NCBI GenBank assembly: GCA_020426505.1
Contig: JAGQPX010000094.1
Location: 1-36,893 of the forward strand
From: Planctomycetaceae bacterium
Lineage (GTDB): Bacteria; Planctomycetota; Planctomycetia; Planctomycetales; Planctomycetaceae
DNA: 36,893 nucleotides
Direction: 5' to 3'
A program made the position numbers and the translations under genes. Positions 19,259-28,693 of the stretch are shown in pieces. A model generated the notes under the pieces. The model searched no databases, was not told where the DNA came from, and saw only the letters and a list, made by a program, of their open reading frames with translations. Every line of letters starts with the position of its first letter. Position 1 is the stretch's first letter.

Positions 19259-20059
19259 TCAGGGAACTGTCTCCGTCGCGTCGTTCGCCGGAAGGGTCTC
19301 GGGGCGAGGGGGAGGCGGTGGGAAGTCCTCCTCATTGGCGACCGGCAGTTCATCGGACGGTTCTTGATCCGTTCGGTCGGTTGAAGCGTCGGCGGCGTCA
19401 TTTCCACCCGGCTCTTCGTCCGATCCGGCTTCGTCTGGCAATGGTGGTTGAATTGCAATCAGAAACTCCGTCTGGAACTCCTCATCCGCGAACTCATCCT
19501 CACTCAGAATCAGGAACAGCCATCCTTCGCTGGCGAACACAACTCCCTTGGTCGTCGGAGGCGAGACAGAGAACGACAGGACTTCGTAGTTCGTTCGAGT
19601 TGTGCTGGAGTTCCAACTGTTAGTGAAGTTGTCTCGCAGAGCGTCCTTTGTTGACTGCATCTGATCCCGACGCTCGTCGGCGGCGACGCGGTAGGCGTAG
19701 ACGTCGACATCTCGCAATGCCGACTCGTAGGTCGCACGTTCGCACTCCAAATCACTGAGACCGAAGTCGGTCGGACTTGGCGATGAGTCGACATCCAACC
19801 GTGAGAAGTTGCCCACTGTTTCCGGAAACAGCACCTCGCCGGTCGCATCGTCATTCGGTGCCCGCCAACCGTCCGGAAAGGCCTCCGTCATCTGTTGTCG
19901 GACAAACTCCTGATGCAACTGCTCGACCATCTCCTCAGCCTGCTGCATCATTCGCGGGACAAAGAACTGCCATGCCCCAACACAAAGGAGCAGTGACAAC
20001 AAACACAGCACTCCACACCCGATGAGGAGTGGAACCAATACGCTCTTTTGTTCAGACAT
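19259..20059 (-). CDS. membrane-anchored protein of unknown function
   Basis: No family was recognised. The 266-residue product has one N-terminal membrane helix (about residues 8-33) after a short cytoplasmic lead MSEQKSVLVP, then a short helical region rich in Gln/Glu, a globular middle of about 150 residues (VYAYRVAADERRDQ, YEVLSFSVSPP, GWLFLILSEDEF), and a low-complexity acidic, Pro-rich tail from about residue 205. It is probably an anchored extracytoplasmic protein. The acidic tail is a common feature of planctomycete surface-exposed proteins. Coding is supported by clear amino-acid composition and a single consistent frame. Confidence 0.7.
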   Translation of the reverse strand: MSEQKSVLVPLLIGCGVLCLLSLLLCVGAWQFFVPRMMQQAEEMVEQLHQEFVRQQMTEAFPDGWRAPNDDATGEVLFPETVGNFSRLDVDSSPSPTDFGLSDLECERATYESALRDVDVYAYRVAADERRDQMQSTKDALRDNFTNSWNSSTTRTNYEVLSFSVSPPTTKGVVFASEGWLFLILSEDEFADEEFQTEFLIAIQPPLPDEAGSDEEPGGNDAADASTDRTDQEPSDELPVANEEDFPPPPPRPETLPANDATETVP

Positions 20060-20360
20060 CGCGGCGATTCGTCGTCAGGCAAGTTCGAGGGGTGCCGTAA
20101 CGTAACATGAATGCTGCTCGCAACACAGGAATATGTCGCGATATTGCAATTCTCGCAATGCGATGTTCGTGAATCAAAATGCTGCTTCCGACACTTAGGA
20201 CTGAGGCATCAAAACCATGGTCAGGGGGACCCAACAATCGACGGGCAGCATCTTCGATGCGTCGCTATACGGTGGAGCGTCGTTAGGGACGGAATGCCAC
20301 GGGGATCATCCGACATTTCGGCCAAAAGTGCCGAACGAAGGCCAAAACTGTGGGGAAAAC

Positions 20361-20381
20361 CCGGTTCTTCGTCAGAACCGG
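20361..20381. other. perfect hairpin in intergenic region
   Basis: CCGGTTCT at 20361-20368 and AGAACCGG at 20374-20381 pair perfectly around a five-base loop. No T-run follows on the plus strand, so it is not a classical terminator. Confidence 0.6.
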
Positions 20382-20435
20382 CTTCAGTGACCATGGGAAC
20401 CTACAGGATACTCGCATGACAAGACGATCATTCGT

Positions 20436-20550
20436 ATGAGATTGCCCCGAGATTGAGGAGCATTCGAGGCCTCAATCTTCTCATCGGTTTATGAAGTCGA
20501 TTGCCCGGATCAACTGTTCCTACACGGGTGATTCATTCGGGGCAATTCAT
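20436..20550 (+). ncRNA. candidate structured RNA (speculative)
   Basis: An outer stem pairs ATGA-ATTGCCCCGA (20436-20450 with one bulged G at 20440) with TCGGGGCAAT-TCAT (20537-20550), 14 base pairs in all. Inside it, GATTGAGG at 20451-20458 pairs with CCTCAATC at 20470-20477, and CCCG/CGGG can close a third arm. The result is a multi-arm fold in a gene-free stretch, about 100 bases before the acyltransferase start. The strand is a guess; no known riboswitch or small RNA family was recognised. Confidence 0.3.
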
Positions 20551-20573
20551 CTGGTCTCTGGATTTACAGCAGG

Positions 20574-20590
20574 TGTGATTCAGAATCACA
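20574..20590. promoter_or_regulatory. 17-base palindrome, possible operator
   Basis: TGTGATTCAGAATCACA is a perfect odd palindrome of two 8-base arms around A. Its TGTGA and TCACA ends are the half-sites of Crp/Fnr-type regulators, but the spacer is seven bases, not the standard six. It lies 58 bases before the acyltransferase ATG. Confidence 0.45.
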
Positions 20591-20648
20591 AACACACTGA
20601 AGAGCTGAATGATATTCCGCTCATCAAGAAGTGGTTCCCGATTTATTC

Positions 20649-21974
20649 ATGAGTTCTCGCCCGAGCACAATTCGCACCGACGCCAGACCGAAGCAGGTCC
20701 GTGTCTATCTGCCATGTCTAAATTGGATTCGAGCATTTGCGCCGTTGCTCGTCGTCATGGTACACGCGGGCGTCGCCTACATGACGTTTCGATTGCCAGG
20801 ACTGGTGTGGTCGACATTTGATCCCGTTGGCGATCTGACGATTGATGCACTCATTTGGTGGATTGGTGGATTCGTCATGCCGCTGTTTTTCGTTCTCAGC
20901 GGTCTGCTCTCCTGCCAGAACATGAAGGCCAATGGAGCACAGGGTTTTCTCAAGCACCGCATGCATCGACTGTTAGTCCCGATGGCCGCTGCATTCGTGG
21001 TCATCATGCCGTTCGATCTTTACGCTTTGTTGCTAGGGTGGGCAGGCGAAGGCAAGATCACTCTCCACAAACTGCGAAGCCTGAAGATCGATAGTCCCTT
21101 GTCCGACGGGTTGTGGGGTCCATCACATCTGTGGTTCATGCAACATCTGATCCTGCTTTGCATCGGAGCGTGGGCATTGGCAAGCCTGTCGCAGTGGTTG
21201 AAGCCGAGAATCAAAAAACTTCACTGGCCGGCCTTTCTGACCCCCAGTCATCTTACCACATGGTCGCTTCTTGCGGTCAGCACGGCAGCCATGTGGTGGG
21301 ATCCGCAGGTGAATATCGGCTTTCGACACAGCTGGTGGCCGCCGCTGGCCAATTTCCTGTTCTTCGCTCCGTGGTTCGCAATCGGGTGGCTCGCGGGAAC
21401 GAAACTGGATCGAACCAAGTCCACCTCGTCATCGGACTCTGGCGACGCGACGCGTGAACAGCATCCCGGGCAAACTCCCTTTGTGCGACTCTGTGAGGTC
21501 CGGTTGCTTGCGTCTTTGGGACTGTTCGCATTCCTGCTTCCGATGATTCGCGAACATGTCGCGACGGGAAGTTCGGGATATGGCCGAATGGCACTTGTCA
21601 CCACCTATGTTCTCCACATGTGGCTGGCGACGACCGGTTGGTTCGGAATCTGCCTGCGTTGGCTTAAGCGACCGACACCGAAGCCGGTGAAGTATCTCGG
21701 CGAGGCGTCGTTCTGGGTATACCTGTCACATCACCCGATCGTCCTGTTGGCGCATGTGTCGCTTTCGGAGGTCGCCTTACCACTGAGCGTGAAGTTCGTG
21801 CTCGTCTCAACGGTGGGAATCGTTTTGCCCCTGCTGATGTATTCCGCCTTCATCAGCAAGACGCGGCTCGGCGCGCTCCTGGGGGGGGGGCAACGCCGAA
21901 AGTCCTCCGACGATCCTCCGACGGTCCTCGTATTCCCGGTCCACGAGCCGCAGCCGTTGAAGAAATCTGCGTGA
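20649..21974 (+). CDS. acyltransferase-3 family membrane protein
   Basis: A 441-residue multi-pass membrane protein with about ten hydrophobic segments, of the acyltransferase-3 family (OPG biosynthesis MdoC and O-acetyltransferases). The first helix holds WIRAFAPLLVVMVHAGVAYM, with the family's catalytic His in MVHAG; MPLFFVLSGLLS and KHRMHRLLVPM follow, as in MdoC-like proteins, and SFWVYLSHHPIVLLAH lies near the end. It probably moves acyl groups onto surface glycans or other envelope molecules. The ATG at 20649 is used; a GTG at 20631 would add six residues. Near the 3-prime end, a G10 run encodes Gly-Gly-Gly before a hydrophilic tail of about 30 residues. Confidence 0.85.
   Translation: MSSRPSTIRTDARPKQVRVYLPCLNWIRAFAPLLVVMVHAGVAYMTFRLPGLVWSTFDPVGDLTIDALIWWIGGFVMPLFFVLSGLLSCQNMKANGAQGFLKHRMHRLLVPMAAAFVVIMPFDLYALLLGWAGEGKITLHKLRSLKIDSPLSDGLWGPSHLWFMQHLILLCIGAWALASLSQWLKPRIKKLHWPAFLTPSHLTTWSLLAVSTAAMWWDPQVNIGFRHSWWPPLANFLFFAPWFAIGWLAGTKLDRTKSTSSSDSGDATREQHPGQTPFVRLCEVRLLASLGLFAFLLPMIREHVATGSSGYGRMALVTTYVLHMWLATTGWFGICLRWLKRPTPKPVKYLGEASFWVYLSHHPIVLLAHVSLSEVALPLSVKFVLVSTVGIVLPLLMYSAFISKTRLGALLGGGQRRKSSDDPPTVLVFPVHEPQPLKKSA
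21881..21890 (+). repeat. G10 homopolymer inside the acyltransferase gene
   Basis: Ten consecutive G bases lie in the coding sequence just after the last membrane segment. Slippage here would change only the C-terminal tail of about 30 residues. It is a possible contingency locus, or a spot prone to sequencing error. Confidence 0.8.
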
Positions 21975-22016
21975 ATCCTCCCCTTGTTTGTGGAGGGGGC
22001 GATACAGGTTTGCTAA

Positions 22017-23396
<1,380 letters not shown>

Positions 23397-23473
23397 CAAC
23401 CTTCGCGTTGCAGCAAAGAAGGCGGGTTTGTCGATACGCACTGACGATGACCTGTACTTCCGACCTCACATGT

Positions 23474-23510
23474 CAAAGCCCACAGGTTCTCACCTGTGGG
23501 CTTTGTGTTT
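23474..23510 (+). terminator. intrinsic terminator of eno
   Basis: A 13-pair perfect stem, CAAAGCCCACAGG at 23474-23486 with CCTGTGGGCTTTG at 23493-23505, closes a six-base loop and is followed by TGTTT. It lies 78 bases after the enolase stop. The stem is symmetrical with A-rich and T-rich sides, so it could act on both strands. Confidence 0.8.
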
Positions 23511-23518
23511 GATGGCAG

Positions 23519-24184
23519 ATGAATCCACAACCCTCTCGATCGGGCATGCGAAGTTCTGAAGGGAACCAGGAGGAATCTGTCACGCATTTGCGAGGCACGC
23601 TGATCTCGGTCGCCTTCTGGACCTGCCTATTCGTCGCTGTCGGCCTCTACGGTTTTGTCGTCCTCTCGCCCAAGTTCGTCAGACATGCGGAGCGACATCA
23701 GCAATTTCAAAGAACTCAGCAACAACTGGTCGACCTTCAAAACCAAGTGGACTACTGGCGAAAGCTCACGTGCGAACTGGAATCGAATCAGGACTTTCGT
23801 TTGTCGTTCCAGTCGACTGTTGGTGTTGGGACCTCAGAAACGACGAAGATCATCCCGGTCGAATCATCGCTCAGATATCAGGGAATCCGCACCGGATCGG
23901 AACAGATGCCGAAGGTGAAATCACCCGTATTGAGAATGTGCGAAAAGGTGACCGGCTCCCGCATTCTTCGCATCGCCGGGCTGGCAACATCCGCCGGTTT
24001 GCTCCTGTTCGCGTTCACATCACTGGTCGAGACTCGATGTCCCATACGTTTGCCAAATCTGCGTCGTTTTCGCCCTACCATCGACCGGCAACTCGTAGGA
24101 ATCGGTCGACGTTACGTCTTGACCATGACGCCGATCGAACGGTCTCACGCACGAAGGCGCAAGCGGTTTACCACGGATGTCTGA
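23519..24184 (+). CDS. membrane/coiled-coil protein, candidate FtsB/DivIC-like
   Basis: The 221-residue product starts with a short polar region, then a membrane helix at about 29-50 (LISVAFWTCLFVAVGLYGFV), then a Gln/Leu-rich coiled coil at about 57-92 (HQQFQRTQQQLVDLQNQVDY), a small globular stretch, and a second hydrophobic helix at about 150-168 ending in a basic tail. The first 110 residues resemble FtsB/DivIC septum proteins in layout and size, and ftsB/divIC lies directly after eno in many bacteria, as here. The second membrane helix and basic tail are not part of that family. The ATG at 23519 is used; ATG 23546 is possible. Coding is likely; the family call is inference. Confidence 0.65.
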   Translation: MNPQPSRSGMRSSEGNQEESVTHLRGTLISVAFWTCLFVAVGLYGFVVLSPKFVRHAERHQQFQRTQQQLVDLQNQVDYWRKLTCELESNQDFRLSFQSTVGVGTSETTKIIPVESSLRYQGIRTGSEQMPKVKSPVLRMCEKVTGSRILRIAGLATSAGLLLFAFTSLVETRCPIRLPNLRRFRPTIDRQLVGIGRRYVLTMTPIERSHARRRKRFTTDV

Positions 24185-24451
24185 CAATAGCACGGATCGT
24201 GTCCGGCGTATTCCCGCTGCATGATTTGCCCATCTTACGCAACCGTACGATCTGCCTCAGAGTCGTCAATTCGTCACTGTGTGACTCACAAGGTCAACCG
24301 GGGCGTCCGATACCACTGGTAGGTCGAGGGGCGATCAATGCGAGAGAACGTCGTTGTTTGACATCGTCAGACGGAGTTGAAGTGCCTCGACCCGGCTCGC
24401 ATTGGAGACGAGCTGTGGGGAATTCTCAAGGATTGAGAAGAGGGGCAAATA

Positions 24452-25453
24452 ATGTCGACACGGATGGACGCGGCGGTTGGTTCGGCGATTGTGCTGATCA
24501 CATTCTTCATTATTGGTGCAGGTTCGACTCACGCACAGGTTGTGCCCGGGACCGGATCGCTACTGAACATGGACGACTTTGAAGACCCGAACTGGGCCTT
24601 CACGTTCAACTTCCCGAAGAGCAGCAAGGAAGAAGACGAGCAGATCCGCTTCCCGCTCGGACGGGCGAGTAATGGACGTTGGTTCGAGAGCCCCAAGCGC
24701 GGCACTCCCGATGTCGTCAAGCGTGTTGCAACCCCTGCGGGTGGCCTCGAAGGCAGCACGGGGGCGCTGTACCTGCGATCTCGCGACACCGGTATCCCTG
24801 GTCGTCCAAGCTACTCGCAGAAGCAGGACGACTTCATTCTGCAGGCAAAGCCTCTGTCGATCTCGTCTTCCCCGAACTTCGTCGTCCGAGTCTATCTTCC
24901 GCCTTGGGATCAGTGGGAACAGCGAACCGGCGTCTCCTTCGGCATGCGAGCTGGCGTGCAGGGACCACACACCACGACCAAACAAGTCAGCTTCGGAAAG
25001 TTCTTCTTTAAGGGATCACGGACTGAAACCGTCACGGAAATGGAGCCGATCTACCCCGGCATGTTCATTCAATACAACTGCCCGAAAGATCGGAACTACA
25101 AAGAAGATCACGCGGTCATCATCATCCGAGCCGGTAACGACGGTCAAGACATCGTCGGTCCGAAGATCGAACAGACAGGTTGGTGGACTTTCGGGCAATC
25201 TCATACTCCGGACTCACGCGTTCACTACTACGCAAGGCCGGGCGTGAGTGATCTCACCGCAGCTGACTTGATTGTCTCGACGACACCTCACAGTCGGGAG
25301 GCGCGTTACTTCAACACGATCTTCTTCAACATTTGCAGTACGGACAACGGCACAACCTGGTCGACTCCGTGGATTATCGACGACCCAAAGGTCTACCATC
25401 TAGGCGGAAACTCGAGTCAGATGGCAGGCGGACGTCAGCAGATGCGACGTTAG
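24452..25453 (+). CDS. secreted protein of unknown function
   Basis: The 333-residue product has a clear signal peptide with a hydrophobic core at about 9-24 and a likely cleavage after Thr-His-Ala at residue 28. The mature part is strand-rich and aromatic (FVVRVYLPPWDQWEQRTGVS, WSTPWIIDDPKVYHL), without cysteine motifs, membrane helices or repeats, and starts with MDDFEDPNWAF, a phrase like those that open jelly-roll or lectin-type modules. No family was recognised. It may be a periplasmic or surface beta-sandwich protein, which is inference. The ATG at 24452 is supported by AGGGG six bases upstream. A terminator follows the gene, and upstream is a 267-base gap, so it is probably a single-gene unit. 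Confidence 0.8.
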   Translation: MSTRMDAAVGSAIVLITFFIIGAGSTHAQVVPGTGSLLNMDDFEDPNWAFTFNFPKSSKEEDEQIRFPLGRASNGRWFESPKRGTPDVVKRVATPAGGLEGSTGALYLRSRDTGIPGRPSYSQKQDDFILQAKPLSISSSPNFVVRVYLPPWDQWEQRTGVSFGMRAGVQGPHTTTKQVSFGKFFFKGSRTETVTEMEPIYPGMFIQYNCPKDRNYKEDHAVIIIRAGNDGQDIVGPKIEQTGWWTFGQSHTPDSRVHYYARPGVSDLTAADLIVSTTPHSREARYFNTIFFNICSTDNGTTWSTPWIIDDPKVYHLGGNSSQMAGGRQQMRR

Positions 25454-25499
25454 TCAGGGGTTATCAGACAGCCGAATTCGGCTTTCGGGCCACTTCACA

Positions 25500-25536
25500 G
25501 GGCGGCATGATCCATCGCGATCACGTCGCCCTTTTT
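25500..25536 (+). terminator. intrinsic terminator of the secreted-protein gene
   Basis: GGGCG at 25500-25504 pairs with CGCCC at 25527-25531, with an inner TGATC/GATCA stem and loop CATCGC, followed by five T bases at 25532-25536. It lies 46 bases after the stop. A 14-base palindrome AGCCGAATTCGGCT at 25470-25483 precedes it and may contribute. Confidence 0.7.
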
Positions 25537-25578
25537 GTCTGTTCGGACGTTCCAGTGAAAATGGCGGGGCTTCACACG

Positions 25579-27063
25579 TCACAGGGCGGCACGTCTGCCC
25601 GGTTTGCTCTGTTCGATGTGCTCCATTCCGCAGGCACCGGCGGTGGGGAGCATCTTGTTTGGACTGCATCGCCCGTCTGGGTTGAACACTGTTCTCAGAT
25701 CGGTCATCACCGCGACATCATTGGCAGCGAAGAGTCGATCCATGAAACTGATCTTTTCGACGCCGATGCCGTGTTCGCCGGTGACACTGCCTCCGAGTTC
25801 GATGCACTTGGTCAAGATCTCCTCGCCCGCTGCAATGACCCGCTTCGTCTGCTCTTCGTCTCGCTCATCGAAGAGCAGGATCGGATGAATGTTGCCGTCA
25901 CCTGCATGAAACACATTGACGATGCGTATGTCGTGTCGCTCACCCGCCTCGGTGATGAACTCAAGAATCTCCGGGAGCTTTGTTCGCGGGACGACGCCGT
26001 CCTGCGTGCAGTAGCTTGGAGAGAGTCGACCGATCACCCCGAACGCCTGCTTGCGACATTTCCAGAGCAACATCCTTTCCTCCGTCGAGTTGGCCGTGCG
26101 AACCTCGCTGGCACCGTTCTGCGTGCAAAGCTCCGTGATGCGGGCCGCTTCCTCGTCGACGGAAACCTCAAGTCCGTCCACTTCGATCAGCAGAACGGCT
26201 CCGGCATCGAGTGGAAAGCCGAAGTGAAACGCCTCTTCCAACGCTGCCACGATCCCCTGATCCATCATCTCCAGTGCTGCAGGGATGATGCCAGCGCCAA
26301 TGATTGCACTGATGGCCTCGGTTGCTTCCCGCACCGTGTCAAACACGCCCAGCATCGTGCGATACGCCACCGGGTCGCGCGTCAGCCGGACCCAGACCTT
26401 TGTGGCGATGCCGAACGTCCCCTCGCTGCCGACGAAGACTCCGGTCAGATCGTATCCCTGTGGCTCCTCGCACGGACCTCCCAGCTGTGTAATCGATCCG
26501 TCGGGCAACACGACTTCGAGACCAATGACATGATTGACGGTCACACCATACTTGAGCGTGTGTGGTCCGCCGGAGTTGGTAGCGACGTTTCCGCCGATTG
26601 TGCAGGCGCCCTGTGATGAGGGATCAGGAGCGTAGTGATACCCCGTCCCCTTGAGATGCTGCGTCAGATGCACATTCACCACGCCCGGTTCGACGACAGC
26701 GAATCGATCCCGCAAGTTGACTTCGACAATTTGCCTCATTCGTGTCAGACAGATCATCACCCCGCCCCCCACAGGGAGTGTCCCGCCAGCGAGCGAAGTC
26801 CCCGCACCTCGCGGAAGGAACGGCAGTTCAAATTCATTGCACAGATTGACAATCTCAGCGACTTGCGACGTCGACGAAGGAAACACCACGACATCGGGGA
26901 CACGTTTCTCGACGACGTATCCGTCACACTCGTAGACCAAAAGCTCGTCGGGTGAAGCGATCCAATTGTCGGCACCGACAACTGATGACAGACGATCAAG
27001 GAACACGCGTTGTGTGTTCGGTTCCAATGCGAGCTGCGACATGCGATTCAAAGTCCGCTTCAT
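25579..27063 (-). CDS. glcD: FAD-linked oxidase, glycolate oxidase GlcD-type
   Basis: A flavin-linked 2-hydroxyacid dehydrogenase of the GlcD / D-lactate dehydrogenase family (vanillyl-alcohol oxidase superfamily). The 494-residue product has the FAD-binding PRGAGTSLAGGTLPVGGG, DPSSQGACTIGGNVATNSGG and KYGVTVNHVIGLE in the PCMH domain, and NVFHAGDGNIHP and GEHGIGVEKI in the C-terminal catalytic domain. These fit D-2-hydroxyacid oxidation with electrons passed to the quinone pool; glycolate versus D-lactate cannot be decided. GlcE and GlcF partners are not adjacent. The start at ATG 27063 is uncertain: an in-frame ATG at 27042 follows seven codons later. Confidence 0.88.
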   Translation of the reverse strand: MKRTLNRMSQLALEPNTQRVFLDRLSSVVGADNWIASPDELLVYECDGYVVEKRVPDVVVFPSSTSQVAEIVNLCNEFELPFLPRGAGTSLAGGTLPVGGGVMICLTRMRQIVEVNLRDRFAVVEPGVVNVHLTQHLKGTGYHYAPDPSSQGACTIGGNVATNSGGPHTLKYGVTVNHVIGLEVVLPDGSITQLGGPCEEPQGYDLTGVFVGSEGTFGIATKVWVRLTRDPVAYRTMLGVFDTVREATEAISAIIGAGIIPAALEMMDQGIVAALEEAFHFGFPLDAGAVLLIEVDGLEVSVDEEAARITELCTQNGASEVRTANSTEERMLLWKCRKQAFGVIGRLSPSYCTQDGVVPRTKLPEILEFITEAGERHDIRIVNVFHAGDGNIHPILLFDERDEEQTKRVIAAGEEILTKCIELGGSVTGEHGIGVEKISFMDRLFAANDVAVMTDLRTVFNPDGRCSPNKMLPTAGACGMEHIEQSKPGRRAAL

Positions 27064-27268
27064 CGAGTGAGGAAGTATGGGCCAAGATCATAGCACGATG
27101 GAGTCTGATGGTCGCACCCATGACGATCTCGTGAACCGCGAGCCGGAGGTTTCGTTCGACAATGAAGACACGATGTTCGTTCCCAATCGCTACAGGGGCG
27201 TCTATCGTGTGAGCTCAGCGGGACAATTGCGCCAGAGACCCAACGCACATTATCCGAGACGAGAGAGA

Positions 27269-28279
27269 ATGTCTGTGAGTCCACTCCAAGTCGAATCGTT
27301 GCCGTTGCAGGCGGACGGAACTTGCGACGAACGAGCCGTGCCGGCTGCGTATCAGTGCCGCTCCGCGAGCCCCGCGACCGAAGACGCACACACATGGATT
27401 CGCGAACGCCGCGACGTATTGCAACAACAGCTTGAAGCCACCGGTGTGATTCTCTTCCGCGGTTTTGGATTACAGACACCCGAAGATTTCGACAGGTTTG
27501 TCAGCGCGTTTGGCGAGAAGAACTTCCCGTACGAGGAATCGTTGTCGAACGCGGTGCGGGTCGTGCGAACAGAGCGAGTCTTCTCAGCGAACGAAGCCCC
27601 CCCGGAGGTGACGATCTTTCTTCACCACGAGATGGCACAGACTCCCATCTCGCCACGAAAGCTGTTCTTTTTTTGTGAAATCGCTGCGTCCGAAGGAGGC
27701 GCGACGCCCGTCTGTCGGTCGGACCTGCTGTTGGAGCGACTCGCCGAGGAGGTACCGCAGTTTGTGGCCGACTGCGAGTCAAAGGGGCTGAAGTACACCA
27801 ATGTGATGCCTGGGCAGGATGACGCCTCGTCCGGCATGGGGCGCAGTTGGCGTAGCACATTACGAGCAAGTGATCACGCCGAGGCAGAGGACAAGCTCAG
27901 CCGACTGAGCTACTCGTGGGAATGGCTGGACGACGATTGCCTGCGGGCCACGACTCCCGTGCTCCCCGCTGTCCGCGAGATCTCTCCGGGCCGCAGATCG
28001 TTTTTCAATCAATTGATCGCCGCGTCAAAAGGATGGAAGGACAGCCGCAATGATCCTTCGAAAGCGATTATTCACGGCGACGGACAGCCACTCGATCAGC
28101 AGGCAGTCTTTCGGGCAACGGAACTCGCACAGAAATTCACGTACAACGTCGCATGGCAGCCGGGCGATGTCGCGATGGTTGACAACTGCATCTCAATGCA
28201 CGCCCGTCAGCCGTTCCGTGGAACCCGAAAGGTCTGGGCGTCACTCGCCGGAGCGGAACGCAACGCCATTGCGGATTGA
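27269..28279 (+). CDS. TauD/TfdA-family Fe(II)/2-oxoglutarate dioxygenase
   Basis: The 336-residue product is a clavaminate-synthase-like dioxygenase. The metal-binding His-X-Glu lies in FLHHEMAQTP (near residues 119-121), and the distal His in ISMHARQPFRGTRK, followed by the Arg that binds 2-oxoglutarate, is near residue 310. GVILFRGFGLQTPEDF and a strand-rich core match the family. It probably hydroxylates or oxidatively cleaves a small molecule, the substrate being unknown. ATG 27269 is used, because the protein-like region starts there; the open frame runs to 27077 with no conserved residues. It is divergent from the GlcD-type gene. A T7 run at 27668-27674 encodes Phe residues. Confidence 0.85.
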   Translation: MSVSPLQVESLPLQADGTCDERAVPAAYQCRSASPATEDAHTWIRERRDVLQQQLEATGVILFRGFGLQTPEDFDRFVSAFGEKNFPYEESLSNAVRVVRTERVFSANEAPPEVTIFLHHEMAQTPISPRKLFFFCEIAASEGGATPVCRSDLLLERLAEEVPQFVADCESKGLKYTNVMPGQDDASSGMGRSWRSTLRASDHAEAEDKLSRLSYSWEWLDDDCLRATTPVLPAVREISPGRRSFFNQLIAASKGWKDSRNDPSKAIIHGDGQPLDQQAVFRATELAQKFTYNVAWQPGDVAMVDNCISMHARQPFRGTRKVWASLAGAERNAIAD

Positions 28280-28693
28280 CGACGGACGGGTGAAAGAGTT
28301 GTCGCAACCCCCATGTTGATGTCGATCGCGGGGGACAGATGAGTGTAGCGTCCAACTATCCTTTGGCTTGGAAAAAATTACGTCGGCACCGGGCAATCGT
28401 TCGGTTCTGTGTTAGTGATCGATGAGTATCGGCAGTGCTTTGTTCGGCGAAGCGTTGAGTTGATACGAAAGATGTGAATCTGTGCCCACCGAAAATGCAT
28501 TTCTCAAGCTTGCCGGAGCAGGGCCCGTTCAGGGCCTGCCTCGATATCGTGGCCAAAGGCTCAAGCGAAGGAGAGTCCATCATCGAAGATCGTGACAAAG
28601 AGTCTCGGATCACGAGCAGGGGCACGTCACAGTGATTCACTCGGTTTGCCCCCTCAGGCGGATTTAGCCCCAGTCATCCCTGATGACTGCAGG
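28280..28693. other. gene-free stretch between convergent genes
   Basis: No supported gene. A bulged hairpin at 28518-28539 (GCAGG-CCC with GGG-CCTGC) and a perfect one at 28671-28689 (CAGTCATC-CCT-GATGACTG) are visible. The second abuts the end of the small charged gene of the pilus operon and may end that transcript, though no T-run follows it. CCCCC/GGGGG at 28308-28334 may end the dioxygenase transcript. Confidence 0.4.

Larger units (their letters stand above)
20060..20648. other. 589-base gene-free stretch rich in inverted repeats
   Basis: No convincing gene lies here; a 102-residue frame at 20111-20419 has no protein-like character. The stretch contains hairpins at 20239-20264 (GCATC-TTC-GATGC with outer CGAC/GTCG), 20361-20381 and 20450-20478, a long-range stem 20436-20550, direct repeats of GGCCAAAA at 20320 and 20340, and a 17-base palindrome at 20574-20590. 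It is the upstream region of the acyltransferase gene and may hold a regulatory RNA or a complex promoter. Confidence 0.5.

Noticed and set aside
20111..20419. A 102-codon open frame in the gene-free stretch
   Set aside because: No ribosome site, no protein-like composition; the region is better explained by inverted repeats.
25333..26616. A 427-codon plus-strand open frame
   Set aside because: It is antisense to the GlcD-type oxidase, whose motifs are intact.
27668..27674. A T7 run inside the dioxygenase gene as a slippage site
   Set aside because: It encodes a normal Leu-Phe-Phe-Phe stretch in a core strand and is short enough to be chance.
28518..28539. A GC-rich hairpin as a terminator
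   Set aside because: No T-run follows on either strand, and it is far from both flanking gene ends.
28356..28640. A 94-codon minus-strand open frame between the dioxygenase and the small charged gene
   Set aside because: No ribosome site and no recognisable domain; composition looks random.
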